The notes beneath the pieces were generated by a model. The model was not told the DNA's origin, made no database searches, and saw only the letters and a program-made list of their open reading frames with translations. Position numbers and translations under genes: made by a program. DNA of 64,000 nucleotides from Methyloceanibacter sp. wino2 (lineage in GTDB: Bacteria; Pseudomonadota; Alphaproteobacteria; Rhizobiales; Methyloligellaceae). Where the stretch lies: the NCBI RefSeq assembly GCF_003071365.1, contig NZ_CP028960.1, forward strand, positions 3,082,501 through 3,146,500. Direction: 5' to 3'. The stretch's first letter is position 1. Each line of letters begins with the position of its first letter. This document shows positions 34,713 through 44,198 of the stretch, piece after piece.

Positions 34713-35956
34713 TTACGAGCGCGCGGCGCGCGTCTGGTCCGCTCGGGCCCGCAGGTCCCGCTCGCGGTCCGTCATGTAGTCGCGAGTCAGGGGCAGAGCG
34801 TCCACTGACTTGGCCAGCTGGATCTGAAAGACCATGAGCTTCTGGTAGCGGAAGCCCGTTTCCGAACACGCCAGATACATCTCCCACATCCGGCAGAATC
34901 GCTCGCCGAATTTCTCCGCCGCCGTATGCCAGGCGCTACGGAAGCGCTGCCGCCAGTGGCGCAGCGTCGTCGCGTAGTGCAGCCGCAGGATCTCCACATC
35001 CGTGGTGAGCAGGCCTTCGCGCTCGATCGCAGGCATAACCTCGCTCAAGGCCGGGATGTAGCCGCCCGGGAAGATGTACTTCGCAATGAACGGATTTGTT
35101 GCGGTAGGAGCATCGAATTGACCGATCGAATGCACGAGAGCGACGCCTTGGTCGGTCAGTAACCGATCCAATTGCCGGAAGAACTGCCGGTAGTGAGCGG
35201 TCCCGACATGCTCGAACATGCCCACCGATACGATGCGGTCGAACTGGCCCTCGAGATTGCGAAAATCGCATAGCTCGAAGCGGACAGCCTTCGAAAGTCC
35301 CTCGGCGGCCGCGCGGTCGCGGGCGACTTTTAGTTGCTCCTCGCTCAGCGTGATTCCGGTCACGTCCACATGGGCGGTCTTGGCGAGATACAGCGCCAGT
35401 CCACCCCAGCCCGCACCGATATCAAGGACTCGCATTCCATCCGACAGATTGAGCTTGGCGGCGATGTGGCGCTTCTTGGCTTCCTGCGCATCCTCGAGCG
35501 ACTGGCCGTCCTCCTCGAAATAGGCGCAGGAGTACTGACGGTCCGGGTCGAGGAACAGGTCGTAGAGCGAGCCGTCGATATCGTAGTGGTGCGCGACGTT
35601 CCGCCGGAGCGTTTGGTGAGGTTGTAGTGCTGCAATCGCAGGGCCGCGCCGCGAATGCTGTCGAGCGCCTGGACCCAGCCGGGGCGCCGTTGCCACGACG
35701 CGTTGATCAGTACGAGTTCGAGAAGATCGTAGAGCGTGCCCTGTTCGAGAACGAGGCGCCCGTCCATGTAGGCTTCGCCCACCGCGAGGGACGCATTGAA
35801 GAAGATCTGCCTCTCGGTGCGTTTGTCTTGAATGCGGGCGATGACGGGGCTGCCGGTGCCATCGCCGAACGCATGAATTCTGCCCTCGGCGTCTACCAAC
35901 TGCAGGTGGCCGGTCTTGATGGTCCGCCCAAGAATGAGTTTGAGCGGGCGAAACAT
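34713..35956 (-). pseudogene. cfa: Cyclopropane-fatty-acid synthase, frameshifted
   Basis: The gene is split into two frames. The N-terminal part runs from 35956 (MFRPLKLILGRTIKTGHLQL) to about 35606. It should continue as RRNVAHHYDIDGSLYDLFLD, but this lies in the next frame, which then runs to 34713. One extra base near the CCGG at 35604-35607 (minus strand CTCCGG) would restore one protein of about 415 residues. The C-terminal part has the SAM motif VLDIGAGWGGLALYLA and the family motif YIFPGGYIPALSE. CFA synthase adds a methylene to membrane lipid acyl chains using SAM. A sequencing error in the G/C run is a real alternative to a broken gene. Confidence 0.82.
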
Positions 35957-36094
35957 GTCAGATCACGCGACAGATCATGTGTTCGGGGCCCGTTGTTACC
36001 GAAGTTGAGCCTCGCATATCCTAGGCAGAGGAGGCAGGCGAAACAACAACCTGCCTCCTCGAATACCTAATGGTTCGTGTCGCGTATTGTCGCG

Positions 36095-36730
36095 CTATGC
36101 GGACTCTGCGCCGTCCTCTTTCGTCTCCTCCTCGGAGGCTTCTTCGGCGGCCTCGTCGGCTTCCTCGGGCTCCACGCCTTCTTCGAAGAGCGCCTCGCCG
36201 GCGGCAAGCGCTTCGGCTGCCTCTTCTTCCTCGTCGGTCAGCTCCTGGGTCACATCTTCACCGCGTGCCTGGCGCTCGGCCTCGTCCTCGGTGCGGGCGA
36301 CGTTGACGATCACGGTCGGAACGACCTCGCCATGCAGGGCGACGCGGACTTCGTGAAGACCAAGGGTCTTGATGGGCTTGTCGAGCAGCACTTGGCGGCG
36401 CTCGATCGAGAAGCCGCCTTCGGTGACGGCCGTGGCGATGTCGCGGGTCGACACGGAGCCGTAGAGCTGCCCGGTGTCGCCGGCCTGGCGGATGACCACG
36501 AAGCGCTCGCCGGCCAGTTTCCCGGACACGGCTTCGGCTTCGGTCTTGCGCTCCAGGTCACGCGCTTCGAGCTGCGCGCGCTCGTTTTCGAAATGAGCGC
36601 GATTGGCTTCGGTTGCGCGGAGAGCTTTGCCTTGCGGCAGAAGAAAGTTGCGGGCGTAGCCGTCCTTTACGTTGACCACATCGCCGATCTGTCCGAGGCG
36701 GCCAATGCGCTCCAGCAGGATGATTTCCAT
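36095..36730 (-). CDS. rplI: Ribosomal protein L9 with long acidic tail
   Basis: A 211-residue protein. The N-terminal domain ([34 protein letters not shown]) binds 23S rRNA. A connecting helix follows (about 40-75) and then the C-terminal domain to about residue 150 ([19 protein letters not shown]). The remaining 60 residues are almost only Glu, Asp and Ala. Acidic extensions of L9 occur in related alphaproteobacteria. Their role is not known. It is downstream of the DUF2232-like gene and rpsR on the minus strand. Confidence 0.95.
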   Translation of the reverse strand: MEIILLERIGRLGQIGDVVNVKDGYARNFLLPQGKALRATEANRAHFENERAQLEARDLERKTEAEAVSGKLAGERFVVIRQAGDTGQLYGSVSTRDIATAVTEGGFSIERRQVLLDKPIKTLGLHEVRVALHGEVVPTVIVNVARTEDEAERQARGEDVTQELTDEEEEAAEALAAGEALFEEGVEPEEADEAAEEASEEETKEDGAESA

Positions 36731-36769
36731 GGTTCAGTACTCCTAGTCTTTGTCTTTCAGTCGTCAGTG

Positions 36770-37747
36770 TTAGTCGTGGGTATTGTCGTCGTCAGTTTTG
36801 GTCGGGGCGGCCGAAGCGCGTCCCCGTAGGCCGAACACCGGTTCGCCAAGTCCGAGAATGGCGACGAGGATCGCCACCCAGCCGAGAAGCAAAACGGCGA
36901 GATAGAGGACCACCAGCAGGACCGTGCGGAACGGCATGCCGAGCGTGTAGAAGTGAATGACCGCGAGGCCCTGAAGCAGGTAGGCAATCAAGAACGCACC
37001 TGCGAACCCGGTGCCGATCAAGCCGAGGATTCCGGGAACGAAGGACAGGGCCAGGGCCACGGCGAAGGCAATGACCATCGCATTGGGAAGTTCGAGGGCG
37101 TGAAAGTTCGGCCACGGGCGCAAAGCGTGGCCCGAGCCTTTTGCGATCGCACCGCCCAGCCACATGTTGAACAGCGCGATGGTGATCCAGACGATCGCCA
37201 TGACCGCGGGAAGGGCGCGCGTCAGGAGAGTCCGCAAATTCTCGGTGGCCTCGGGCGTCCAGACTTCGTTGTCCGCGCCCAGCGTTTCGTGGATCACCGG
37301 AATCATTTGATCGATGGCCGCCTGGTAACGGGTCATGTCGGGGCCGAGAAGCAGGACCATCAACGAGGCGATCACGCCGGCCATGATAGCGGCGGCGGCG
37401 ACGATGCGGCCGGCTGGGTACCAGGCGACGATCTGCTTGGCGTTGCCGGCGGGGTCGGGAACGGTCCGATGCTGCAGGCTGAGCTGGACCAGGATCGTGG
37501 CCGGGATTGCCACGGTGACCGCGTAGACGATGCCTGGCGAAGCGCCGAGTACGAGTAGGGTGAGGATCGCTCCCACGAATCCGGCGAGCGTGACGGACTG
37601 CCTGCCCCAGGCGAGACCCGCGAGGCACAGCGGCAACGGACAAAGATAGAGAATGAGGCCGGCCAGCGCCGCCGAGACGACGGCGGACGCAAACAGTGCC
37701 GCTGAAACCAGGCCTGCGCCTGCGCCTATGAGAAGATGTGCCGGCAT
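36770..37747 (-). CDS. DUF2232-like polytopic membrane protein
   Basis: A 325-residue protein with eight or nine hydrophobic segments. The C-terminal part (FAGAFLIAYLLQGLAVIHFYTLGMPFRTVLLVVLY) matches the pattern of YybS/DUF2232 proteins commonly encoded between rpsR and rplI in alphaproteobacteria. A short Asp/Lys-rich tail (TKTDDDNTHD) ends the protein. No transport substrate is known. The position in the ribosomal-protein operon is conserved, but the function is not established. Confidence 0.75.
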   Translation of the reverse strand: MPAHLLIGAGAGLVSAALFASAVVSAALAGLILYLCPLPLCLAGLAWGRQSVTLAGFVGAILTLLVLGASPGIVYAVTVAIPATILVQLSLQHRTVPDPAGNAKQIVAWYPAGRIVAAAAIMAGVIASLMVLLLGPDMTRYQAAIDQMIPVIHETLGADNEVWTPEATENLRTLLTRALPAVMAIVWITIALFNMWLGGAIAKGSGHALRPWPNFHALELPNAMVIAFAVALALSFVPGILGLIGTGFAGAFLIAYLLQGLAVIHFYTLGMPFRTVLLVVLYLAVLLLGWVAILVAILGLGEPVFGLRGRASAAPTKTDDDNTHD

Positions 37748-37873
37748 TGATGTCGCTGTCCCGCTTGCCTTCTGGGGCGGTTAGGGGTGGAACGTGCGCC
37801 CACCCCAACTTTCGATTCGATGTATCGCCGGGCCCGAAGGCCCAAGCTCTGACTTGCTTCTAAGTCCGAAGCC

Positions 37874-38119
37874 TTACTGGATCAGATAAGGCAGCAGGCC
37901 GAGGAAGCGCGCTCGCTTGATCGCGCGCGCGAGTTCGCGCTGCTTCTTGGCGGACACGGCCGTGATCCGGCTCGGCACCATCTTGCCGCGCTCGGAGACG
38001 TAACGCTGCAGCAGCTTCACGTCCTTGTAGTCAATCTTCGGGGCCTTGTCGCCGGAGAAGGGGCAGGTCTTGCGCCGACGATAGAACGGGCGGCGCGCTT
38101 GGATCGTGGTCGTGCTCAT
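37874..38119 (-). CDS. rpsR: Ribosomal protein S18
   Basis: An 81-residue small-subunit protein. [20 protein letters not shown] and the basic [20 protein letters not shown]-type segment (here [20 protein letters not shown]) are canonical. Its ATG overlaps the stop of rpsF by one base (TAATG on the minus strand), so S6 and S18 are made in step, as expected for partners in the platform of the 30S subunit. Confidence 0.97.
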   Translation of the reverse strand: MSTTTIQARRPFYRRRKTCPFSGDKAPKIDYKDVKLLQRYVSERGKMVPSRITAVSAKKQRELARAIKRARFLGLLPYLIQ

Positions 38120-38571
38120 TAGGAATTGTCCTCGTTATCGTCTCTGCTGGAGGCGCTCCGATCGGAGTGGGAGTCGCGCGAGGGACGATCGCCACGGTCG
38201 TGATCGCGATCGCGGCGCGGGCCACGACGGCTGTCGCGTTCATCACGGTCGGAACGGCGCATCATCGCGGAGGGACCGTCCTCGTGCTCGTCCACACGAA
38301 CGGTCAGGAAGCGGATAACGTCCGTGGACAGACCCATCTGGCGTTCCATCTCGGCCACGGCCTCGTGGGGGGCGTCGATGTTCATCAGCGTGTAGTGCGC
38401 CTTCCGGTTCTTCTTCACACGGTAGGCGAGGGACTTGAGACCCCAATACTCGGTCTTGGCGATCTTTCCGCCATTCTCCTCGATCAGAGAGCGGAAGGTC
38501 TCCTGCAGGCCTTCGACCTGCTGTGTCGAAACGTCCTGGCGCGCCAGGAACACGTGTTCATAGAGAGGCAT
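38119..38571 (-). CDS. rpsF: Ribosomal protein S6 with charged tail
   Basis: A 150-residue protein. The S6 fold covers about residues 1-100 ([35 protein letters not shown]). The final 45 residues are a highly charged Arg/Asp/Ser repeat-like tail ([20 protein letters not shown]). The ATG at 38571 has AGGAAAGG upstream; the frame extends to 38643. First gene of the rpsF-rpsR-DUF2232-rplI unit. It has a long leader (about 205 bases) with a strong promoter and a possible attenuator. Confidence 0.95.
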   Translation of the reverse strand: MPLYEHVFLARQDVSTQQVEGLQETFRSLIEENGGKIAKTEYWGLKSLAYRVKKNRKAHYTLMNIDAPHEAVAEMERQMGLSTDVIRFLTVRVDEHEDGPSAMMRRSDRDERDSRRGPRRDRDHDRGDRPSRDSHSDRSASSRDDNEDNS

Positions 38572-38730
38572 GGTGTGCCTTTCCTTCTTCTTTGTTGCTC
38601 CGGCGCGAAGCCTCGTCGTGGGCGCTATGAAGGAAAGGCCCAAGAAGTAGCTCTAAAGAGCGCAAGCCCAGAAGAGCGGAGACACGGGAGGGCGGATTTC
38701 TCCTGCCGTCAGGCCCATTATTCATGAGCC

Positions 38731-38748
38731 AAAAAACGGTCCTCCGTT
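38731..38748 (-). terminator. Possible attenuator in the rpsF leader
   Basis: On the minus strand AACGG and CCGTT (complements of 38744-38748 and 38735-38739) form a 5-bp stem with loop AGGA. It runs into a series of T (38731-38736). A second hairpin, CTCCG/CGGAG, precedes it. Ribosomal S6:S18 leaders often bind their own product; whether this one does is unknown. Confidence 0.4.
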
Positions 38749-38783
38749 CAGCCTCCGACCGGAGCGGCTACTGGAAGCTGGGC

Positions 38784-38811
38784 TTTATAGTGGTTTGGGC
38801 CGTGTTTGCAA
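38784..38811 (-). promoter_or_regulatory. Promoter of the rpsF operon
   Basis: On the minus strand TTGCAA (38806-38811) and TATAAA (complement of 38784-38789) are separated by 16 bases. This is one of the best -35/-10 matches in the window. Transcription would start about 205 bases before rpsF. Confidence 0.6.
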
Positions 38812-38850
38812 GGCAAATGGGGACGCCTGTGGGACGGTACTTATGCCCGC

Positions 38851-38880
38851 TTGACAGGCCAGATTGAAACAGTGTCTTTG
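38851..38880 (+). promoter_or_regulatory. Promoter candidate for fabD
   Basis: A consensus TTGACA at 38851-38856 stands about 65 bases before the fabD ATG. The -10 region at 38874-38879 (GTCTTT) is weak, as is often the case in alphaproteobacteria. The rest of 38572-38919 holds the rpsF leader and no gene. Confidence 0.45.
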
Positions 38881-38919
38881 GCGACCTTCCGATAAACAAC
38901 GCGCCGTTCTTTCAAGATA

Positions 38920-39861
38920 ATGAGTATTGCCTTCGTTTTTCCCGGCCAGGGGAGCCAAGCTGTCGGCATGGGCGCTGGATTGGCCCAGGCTTTTCCGGCG
39001 GCCAAGGCTGTTTTCGACGAGGTAGACGAGGCCCTGGACCAGAAGCTCTCCACGCTGATGTGGGAAGGGCCGGAAGGCGATCTGACCCTCACGGAAAACG
39101 CCCAGCCGGCGCTGATGGCGGTCTCGCTCGCGGCGATGCGGGCTCTGGAATCGACGGGATTCTCGTTGCCGGACAAGGTCGCCTATGTAGCGGGACACTC
39201 TTTGGGAGAGTATTCGGCGCTGGCCGCGTCCGGTGCGCTGAGCCTTGCCGACACGGCGCGGCTGCTGAAGATCCGCGGCAAGGCGATGCAGGAAGCGGTT
39301 CCGGTGGGCGAGGGCGCCATGGCTGCGCTGCTCGGGGCCGATTTGCCGCAGGCGCAAGAGCTGGCGGAAGCGGCGAGCGAGGGCGAGTGCTGCCAGGCCG
39401 CTAACGACAATGCGCCGGGCCAGGTCGTGATTTCGGGCAAGAAGACGGCCATCGAACGAGCAGTTGCGCTCGCACCCAAATTCGGCGCGCGCCGCGCGGT
39501 CCTGCTGCCCGTGAGTGCACCGTTCCATTGCGCGCTGATGCAACCCGCCGCCGAGGCCATGGCCGCGGCGCTGGCGGATGTGACTATTTCGGAGCCGTGC
39601 GTGCCGGTTGTCGCGAACGTGCTTGCCGAGCCCGTTACCGATCCGGAAGCCATTCGGACCCGTCTCGTCGAGCAGGTGACCGGCATGGTGCGCTGGCGGG
39701 AGACAATGCAGTTCCTTGCAGAGAACGGCGTCGACAAGATGTACGAGGTCGGCGCGGGCCGTGTGCTGACGGGAATGGCGCGGCGCCTCGACGGTGTCGA
39801 CGCGAGCAGCGTCGGCACGCCGGAAGAATTGGAGAGCGCCGCCGCCGCATTGAACGGCTAG
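38920..39861 (+). CDS. fabD: Malonyl-CoA:ACP transacylase
   Basis: A 313-residue enzyme that loads malonate onto ACP for fatty-acid synthesis. The nucleophile is in GHSLGEYS (Ser94), QGSQ occurs near the start (PGQGSQAVGMG), and the catalytic His is in SAPFHCALM (about 205). Start ATG 38920. First gene of a fabD-fabG-acpP-fabF cluster; fabG follows after 32 bases. Confidence 0.95.
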   Translation: MSIAFVFPGQGSQAVGMGAGLAQAFPAAKAVFDEVDEALDQKLSTLMWEGPEGDLTLTENAQPALMAVSLAAMRALESTGFSLPDKVAYVAGHSLGEYSALAASGALSLADTARLLKIRGKAMQEAVPVGEGAMAALLGADLPQAQELAEAASEGECCQAANDNAPGQVVISGKKTAIERAVALAPKFGARRAVLLPVSAPFHCALMQPAAEAMAAALADVTISEPCVPVVANVLAEPVTDPEAIRTRLVEQVTGMVRWRETMQFLAENGVDKMYEVGAGRVLTGMARRLDGVDASSVGTPEELESAAAALNG

Positions 39862-39893
39862 GCGGGCGCAAAGCTTTAGGGAGAGATTCGATT

Positions 39894-40631
39894 ATGTTCG
39901 ACCTCAAAGGGAAGGGTGCTCTGGTGACGGGCGCGACGGGCGGCATTGGCGGCGCGATCGCCAAGGCTCTGCACGACCAGGGCGCGACCGTGGCGATTTC
40001 GGGCACCAACGCTGCGAAGCTGGAGAAGCTCGCCGGCGAACTCGGTGACCGGGTCTTTGTGCTTCCTTGCGATCTGCGTGATCGCACGGCCGTTGCCGCG
40101 CTCGCGGACGATGCGGAGAAGGCCCTCGGTCAAGTCGATATCCTCGTGAACAACGCGGGCATCACCAAGGACAATCTCTTCATGCGGATGAAGGACGAGG
40201 AGTGGGACGACGTGTTGTCGGTCAACCTCACCTCCGTCTTCACGCTCACGCGCGGTGTGCTGCGCGGCATGATGCGCCGCCGTGGCGGACGTATCGTCAA
40301 TATCGCGTCGATCTCGGGCGTGCTCGGCAATCCGGGGCAGGGCAACTATGCCGCCTCCAAGGCCGGTCTGGTGGGTATGACCAAGTCGCTGGCCCGCGAA
40401 GTCGCGGCACGGGGCATCACCGCCAACTGCATCGCGCCGGGCTTCATCTCCACGCCCATGACGGACGCCTTGACCGAGAAGCAAACCGAGGCTATTGCCG
40501 CCGCCATTCCGGCGCAGGTGTTCGGCCAGCCGGAGGACGTTGCGGCCGCAGTCGTGTTTTTCTCAAGCGACGAAGCATCTTACGTCACTGGCGAAACGAT
40601 GCATGTGAACGGCGGGATGATCATGGTCTGA
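39894..40631 (+). CDS. fabG: 3-oxoacyl-ACP reductase
   Basis: A 245-residue SDR that reduces beta-ketoacyl-ACP with NADPH. It has TGATGGIG for cofactor binding, NNAGITKDN, the catalytic Ser in NIASISGVLG, and Tyr-Lys in GNYAASKAG. The ending YVTGETMHVNGGMIMV is the usual C-terminus. The ATG at 39894 is preferred over the long frame from 39528, which overlaps fabD. An AGGGAGAG site is present just upstream. Confidence 0.96.
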   Translation: MFDLKGKGALVTGATGGIGGAIAKALHDQGATVAISGTNAAKLEKLAGELGDRVFVLPCDLRDRTAVAALADDAEKALGQVDILVNNAGITKDNLFMRMKDEEWDDVLSVNLTSVFTLTRGVLRGMMRRRGGRIVNIASISGVLGNPGQGNYAASKAGLVGMTKSLAREVAARGITANCIAPGFISTPMTDALTEKQTEAIAAAIPAQVFGQPEDVAAAVVFFSSDEASYVTGETMHVNGGMIMV

Positions 40632-40752
40632 TGGCCATGGCGGCGGCGTCCGGCACGGACGTGATCTGGAATTTTTGTAAACGGGACTACGAGTTAGGGG
40701 CTTCTGGCAAAGTCAATTAGAGTATGCTACGCAATCGGCCGTTTGCGGGGGC

Positions 40753-40781
40753 TTGACAAAGGACAATCCCGCCGCGATCAA
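40753..40781 (+). promoter_or_regulatory. Promoter candidate for acpP
   Basis: TTGACA at 40753-40758 with a 17-base spacer to GATCAA (40776-40781), about 105 bases before the acpP ATG. ACP usually needs much higher expression than its neighbours, so an own promoter in this 256-base gap is expected. No gene is seen in 40632-40887. Confidence 0.4.
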
Positions 40782-40887
40782 CCCTCCTGACTAGCCATTA
40801 GAGGGTGTCTTGGGCCGGGGGCAGCATGCTCTGAGGTACGCGAGGCCAATAGGGATCTATGAGAGTTGAAGGGACGGTGAGGAGGAC

Positions 40888-41124
40888 ATGAGCGATATCT
40901 CTGAGCGCGTAAAAAAGATTGTTGTCGAGCATCTCGGTGTTGAAGCCGACAAGGTGACTGACAATGCAAGCTTCATCGATGATCTCGGGGCGGACAGCCT
41001 CGACACGGTCGAACTGGTGATGGCTTTCGAGGAAGAGTTCGGCTGTGAGATTCCGGACGATGCCGCTGAGACGATCTTGACGGTCGGCGACGCCATCAAG
41101 TTCCTCGAGAAGAACTCGGCCTAG
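40888..41124 (+). CDS. acpP: Acyl carrier protein
   Basis: A 78-residue acidic four-helix protein. The 4'-phosphopantetheine attachment site is Ser37 in [12 protein letters not shown]. Other family positions are normal ([37 protein letters not shown]). GAGGAGGAC directly precedes the ATG. It carries growing acyl chains for the Fab enzymes encoded around it. Confidence 0.98.
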   Translation: MSDISERVKKIVVEHLGVEADKVTDNASFIDDLGADSLDTVELVMAFEEEFGCEIPDDAAETILTVGDAIKFLEKNSA

Positions 41125-41234
41125 ATAGGCCCCGATCAGCCCAGGCGGTTGATCACGTATTTCAGACCATGAGCGATCCGGCCCGAAAGGGCCCGATCCT
41201 CGAACTCTCTGCTAAAGGATCTGGCAAAGCCGCG

Positions 41235-42500
41235 ATGCGACGTGTCGTCATTACAGGTCTCGGTCTCGTTTCACCCCTCGGCTCCGGCTATGAGTCTGCG
41301 TGGAAGCGTCTGACGGCGGGTGAAAATGCCGCCAAACACATCGAAGAATTCGACGTGTCCGATCTGTCGTGCCAGGTTGCCTGTCAGGTGCCCAGGGGCG
41401 ACGGCAGCGACGGCTCGTTCAATCCGAACGATTGGATGGAGCCGAAGGAACAGCGCAAGGTCGATGATTTTATCATCTACGCGATGGGTGCTGCGACACA
41501 GGCTCTTCAAGATGCCGGTTGGAAGCCCACCTCCTACGAAGATCAGACCCGCACCGGCGTTCTGATCGGGTCGGGCATCGGCGGTCTACAAGGCATCGAG
41601 AAGACCTCGCTCCTGTTCAACGAAAAAGGGCCGCGCCGGGTCAGCCCGTTCTTCATTCCCGGACGCCTGATCAATCTGGCTTCGGGTTATGTCTCCATCG
41701 AACACGGACTGAAAGGTCCCAATCATTCGGTGGTGACGGCCTGCTCCACCGGTGCGCACGCGATCGGCGATGCCTCCCGGCTGGTCGCCTTCGGCGACGC
41801 GGATGTCATGGTCGCCGGCGGATCGGAATCGCCGGTGTGCCGCCTGTCGCTCGCCGGGTTTGCCGCTTGCCGCGCCCTGTCCACGAATTTCAACGACGCG
41901 CCCCAGAAGGCATCCCGTCCCTATGACCGCGACCGCGACGGTTTCGTCATGGGTGAGGGATCCGGTGTGGTCGTGATCGAGGAACTCGAGCACGCCAAGG
42001 CGCGCGGCGCGAAGATCTACGCCGAGATCATCGGCTACGGTCTGTCGGGCGATGCCTTCCACATCACGGCTCCGGCCGAGGATGGCGACGGCGCCTATCG
42101 CTGCATGACCGCTGCGGTGAAACGGGCGGGCATCGACGTGGCCGATATCGACTATATCAACGCCCACGGCACCTCGACGCCCATGGGCGACGAGATCGAG
42201 CTTGGCGCCGTAGAGCGCATGTTCGGAAATGCGGCCGGCAAGGTATCCATGTCGTCGACGAAGTCGGCCACCGGCCATTTGCTCGGGGCTGCGGGTGCCG
42301 TCGAGGCGATCTTCTCGGTCCTGGCGATCCGGGACAACCTCGCGCCGCCGACGCTCAATCTCGACAACCCGTCGGTCTCGACGGCAATCGACCTGGTGCC
42401 GCACAAGGCGCGGCAGCGCACGATCGATACCGTCCTGTCAAATTCGTTTGGCTTTGGCGGCACCAACGCCTCGTTGGTGATGCGCCGCTACGCCGCCTAG
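41235..42500 (+). CDS. fabF: Beta-ketoacyl-ACP synthase II
   Basis: A 421-residue condensing enzyme that elongates acyl-ACP. The catalytic triad is Cys170 in VTACSTGAHA, His in INAHGTSTPMGD, and His in TGHLLGAAGA. The Gly-rich FGFGGTNASL is near the C-terminus. The ATG at 41235 (MRRVVITGLGLVSP) matches the family start. An upstream ATG at 41169 would add 22 residues without good support. It follows acpP and precedes mltG, as in other Hyphomicrobiales. Confidence 0.95.
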   Translation: MRRVVITGLGLVSPLGSGYESAWKRLTAGENAAKHIEEFDVSDLSCQVACQVPRGDGSDGSFNPNDWMEPKEQRKVDDFIIYAMGAATQALQDAGWKPTSYEDQTRTGVLIGSGIGGLQGIEKTSLLFNEKGPRRVSPFFIPGRLINLASGYVSIEHGLKGPNHSVVTACSTGAHAIGDASRLVAFGDADVMVAGGSESPVCRLSLAGFAACRALSTNFNDAPQKASRPYDRDRDGFVMGEGSGVVVIEELEHAKARGAKIYAEIIGYGLSGDAFHITAPAEDGDGAYRCMTAAVKRAGIDVADIDYINAHGTSTPMGDEIELGAVERMFGNAAGKVSMSSTKSATGHLLGAAGAVEAIFSVLAIRDNLAPPTLNLDNPSVSTAIDLVPHKARQRTIDTVLSNSFGFGGTNASLVMRRYAA

Positions 42501-42594
42501 ACGGCCGGTCCTTTTGCTTGCCAGGCGAAACACCCTTTCGCCATATTACCCCGGATTGTGGTGCCGTTATCCTTAAGGTTCGCGCTCATCTAGT

Positions 42595-44025
42595 ATGACT
42601 TCGTCGCGGAACACCCCTCCACCTGCGCCCCCGCAAGGAACGCGGCGCCGTATTTTCGTCGATCGGAAGACCGGACGGAAATACGTCGAGGATCCGGCCA
42701 CAGGCCGCAAGGTTCCGTATCAGCCGCCCGGTCAACAACCCGGTCAGCCTCAAGCGGCAACTCCACCACAGCAGCCTCATCCCAAGCCTCCGGTCGCGCC
42801 CCGTGCAGCCGCGAACGTGGCGGCGACCAGCCCTGCCGAGGCACTGGTGCCGCAGCGGCCGCCGGAACTGCCGCCTCAGGACGACGAAGACGACAACTCG
42901 CATCCGGTCATGCGGTTGTTCGACGGGCTTCTCAATTTCGTTCTGATCGTGGCTGTCTTGGTGGCGTCTTTCTTCTACTTCCTGCGTGTCGAATTCGACC
43001 GCCCCGGCCCTCTCCAAGTCTCGACGATCTTCGCGGTGCCGAAGGGGGCCAGCACTACGTCCATTGCGAACCGGCTCACCGAGGAAGGGGTCATCACGGA
43101 TCGCCGCATCTTCATGGCGGCCATCTTCTATTTCATGCGGCTCAAGGGCGAGGGCACGCTGAAGGCCGGCGAGTACCAGTTCGATAAGCAGGCGACCATG
43201 CGCGAGGTGCTCAACACGCTGGTCGACGGAAAATCCGTTCAGTACAGAATCACGTTTCCGGAAGGCTGGACCAGTCAGCAGATCGTCGAGCGGATTTCCG
43301 CGAACGAAGAGCTCGACGGCGGCGTGAGCGCCATCCCGCCTGAGGGGTCCTTGCTGCCCGACACCTATAGCTTCGGGACGAAGGACTCGAAGGAGGATAT
43401 CCTCCAGCGCATGCAAGCCGCGCAGAGCAAGTTTCTGGCCCAGGTTTGGGAAGAGCGCGATCCGGACATCATGGTCAAGACGCCCGAAGAGGCCGTGATC
43501 CTGGCCTCCATCGTGGAGAAGGAGACGGGCATCGCCGAGGAGCGTCCGCGCATCGCGGCCGTGTTTAACAATAGGCTGCGCAAGGGTATGCGTCTGCAGT
43601 CCGATCCCACCATCATTTACGGCATTTTCGGCGGCTCGGGGAACCGCGATCATCCTATAACCAAGGATGAGCTGAAGCAGGAAAATCCCTACAATACCTA
43701 TCAAATCGATGGCCTGCCGCCGACGCCGATCGGCAATCCCGGCCGGGCCGCGATCGAGGCGGTTCTGAAACCCGCGAAGACCGATGAGGTCTACTTCGTG
43801 GCCGACGGCACCGGCGGCCATATCTTCTCCACGACGCTCGCCGAGCATAATCGGAACGTCGTGAAGTGGCGGAAGATCGAGCGCGAGATCCGCGCGCGGC
43901 AAAAGGCCGAGGAGGAGGCCGCCAAATTGGCGGCCGAACGTGGGATGCTCCTGCCGGAAGGCGAAGACGGCCTGACGCCGCCCGGTGGACCTGTCGGGTG
44001 GCCGTATCGCAACCCGATCCGATAG
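42595..44025 (+). CDS. mltG: MltG-type endolytic transglycosylase
   Basis: A 476-residue membrane protein that cuts nascent glycan strands. The N-terminal cytoplasmic part is Pro/Gln-rich (about 1-105), then one membrane helix (about 112-130, LNFVLIVAVLVASFFYFL), a LysM-like subdomain (VPKGASTTSIANRLTEEGVI), and the YceG catalytic domain. The catalytic Glu lies in ASIVEKETGIAEER (about 308), and the domain ends with GGHIFSTTLAEHN. The positively charged, Pro-rich N-terminus is unusually long but typical of related genomes. Confidence 0.93.
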   Translation: MTSSRNTPPPAPPQGTRRRIFVDRKTGRKYVEDPATGRKVPYQPPGQQPGQPQAATPPQQPHPKPPVAPRAAANVAATSPAEALVPQRPPELPPQDDEDDNSHPVMRLFDGLLNFVLIVAVLVASFFYFLRVEFDRPGPLQVSTIFAVPKGASTTSIANRLTEEGVITDRRIFMAAIFYFMRLKGEGTLKAGEYQFDKQATMREVLNTLVDGKSVQYRITFPEGWTSQQIVERISANEELDGGVSAIPPEGSLLPDTYSFGTKDSKEDILQRMQAAQSKFLAQVWEERDPDIMVKTPEEAVILASIVEKETGIAEERPRIAAVFNNRLRKGMRLQSDPTIIYGIFGGSGNRDHPITKDELKQENPYNTYQIDGLPPTPIGNPGRAAIEAVLKPAKTDEVYFVADGTGGHIFSTTLAEHNRNVVKWRKIEREIRARQKAEEEAAKLAAERGMLLPEGEDGLTPPGGPVGWPYRNPIR

Positions 44026-44198
44026 CCGTTCGGCGGCGATCGGTCTGACGCGACATCCATGCACGCGCAAACGAGTGAGAACGCGGTAACGCCGGAGCAT
44101 GCTTCGTGGCCGATTCGGTCCCGACTCGGGTATAAGTCCCGGCTATGCCGGTTCGCTAGGGCGGGCCGCACCGCGTCGGGGAGGGGTGGGCAAGACCA

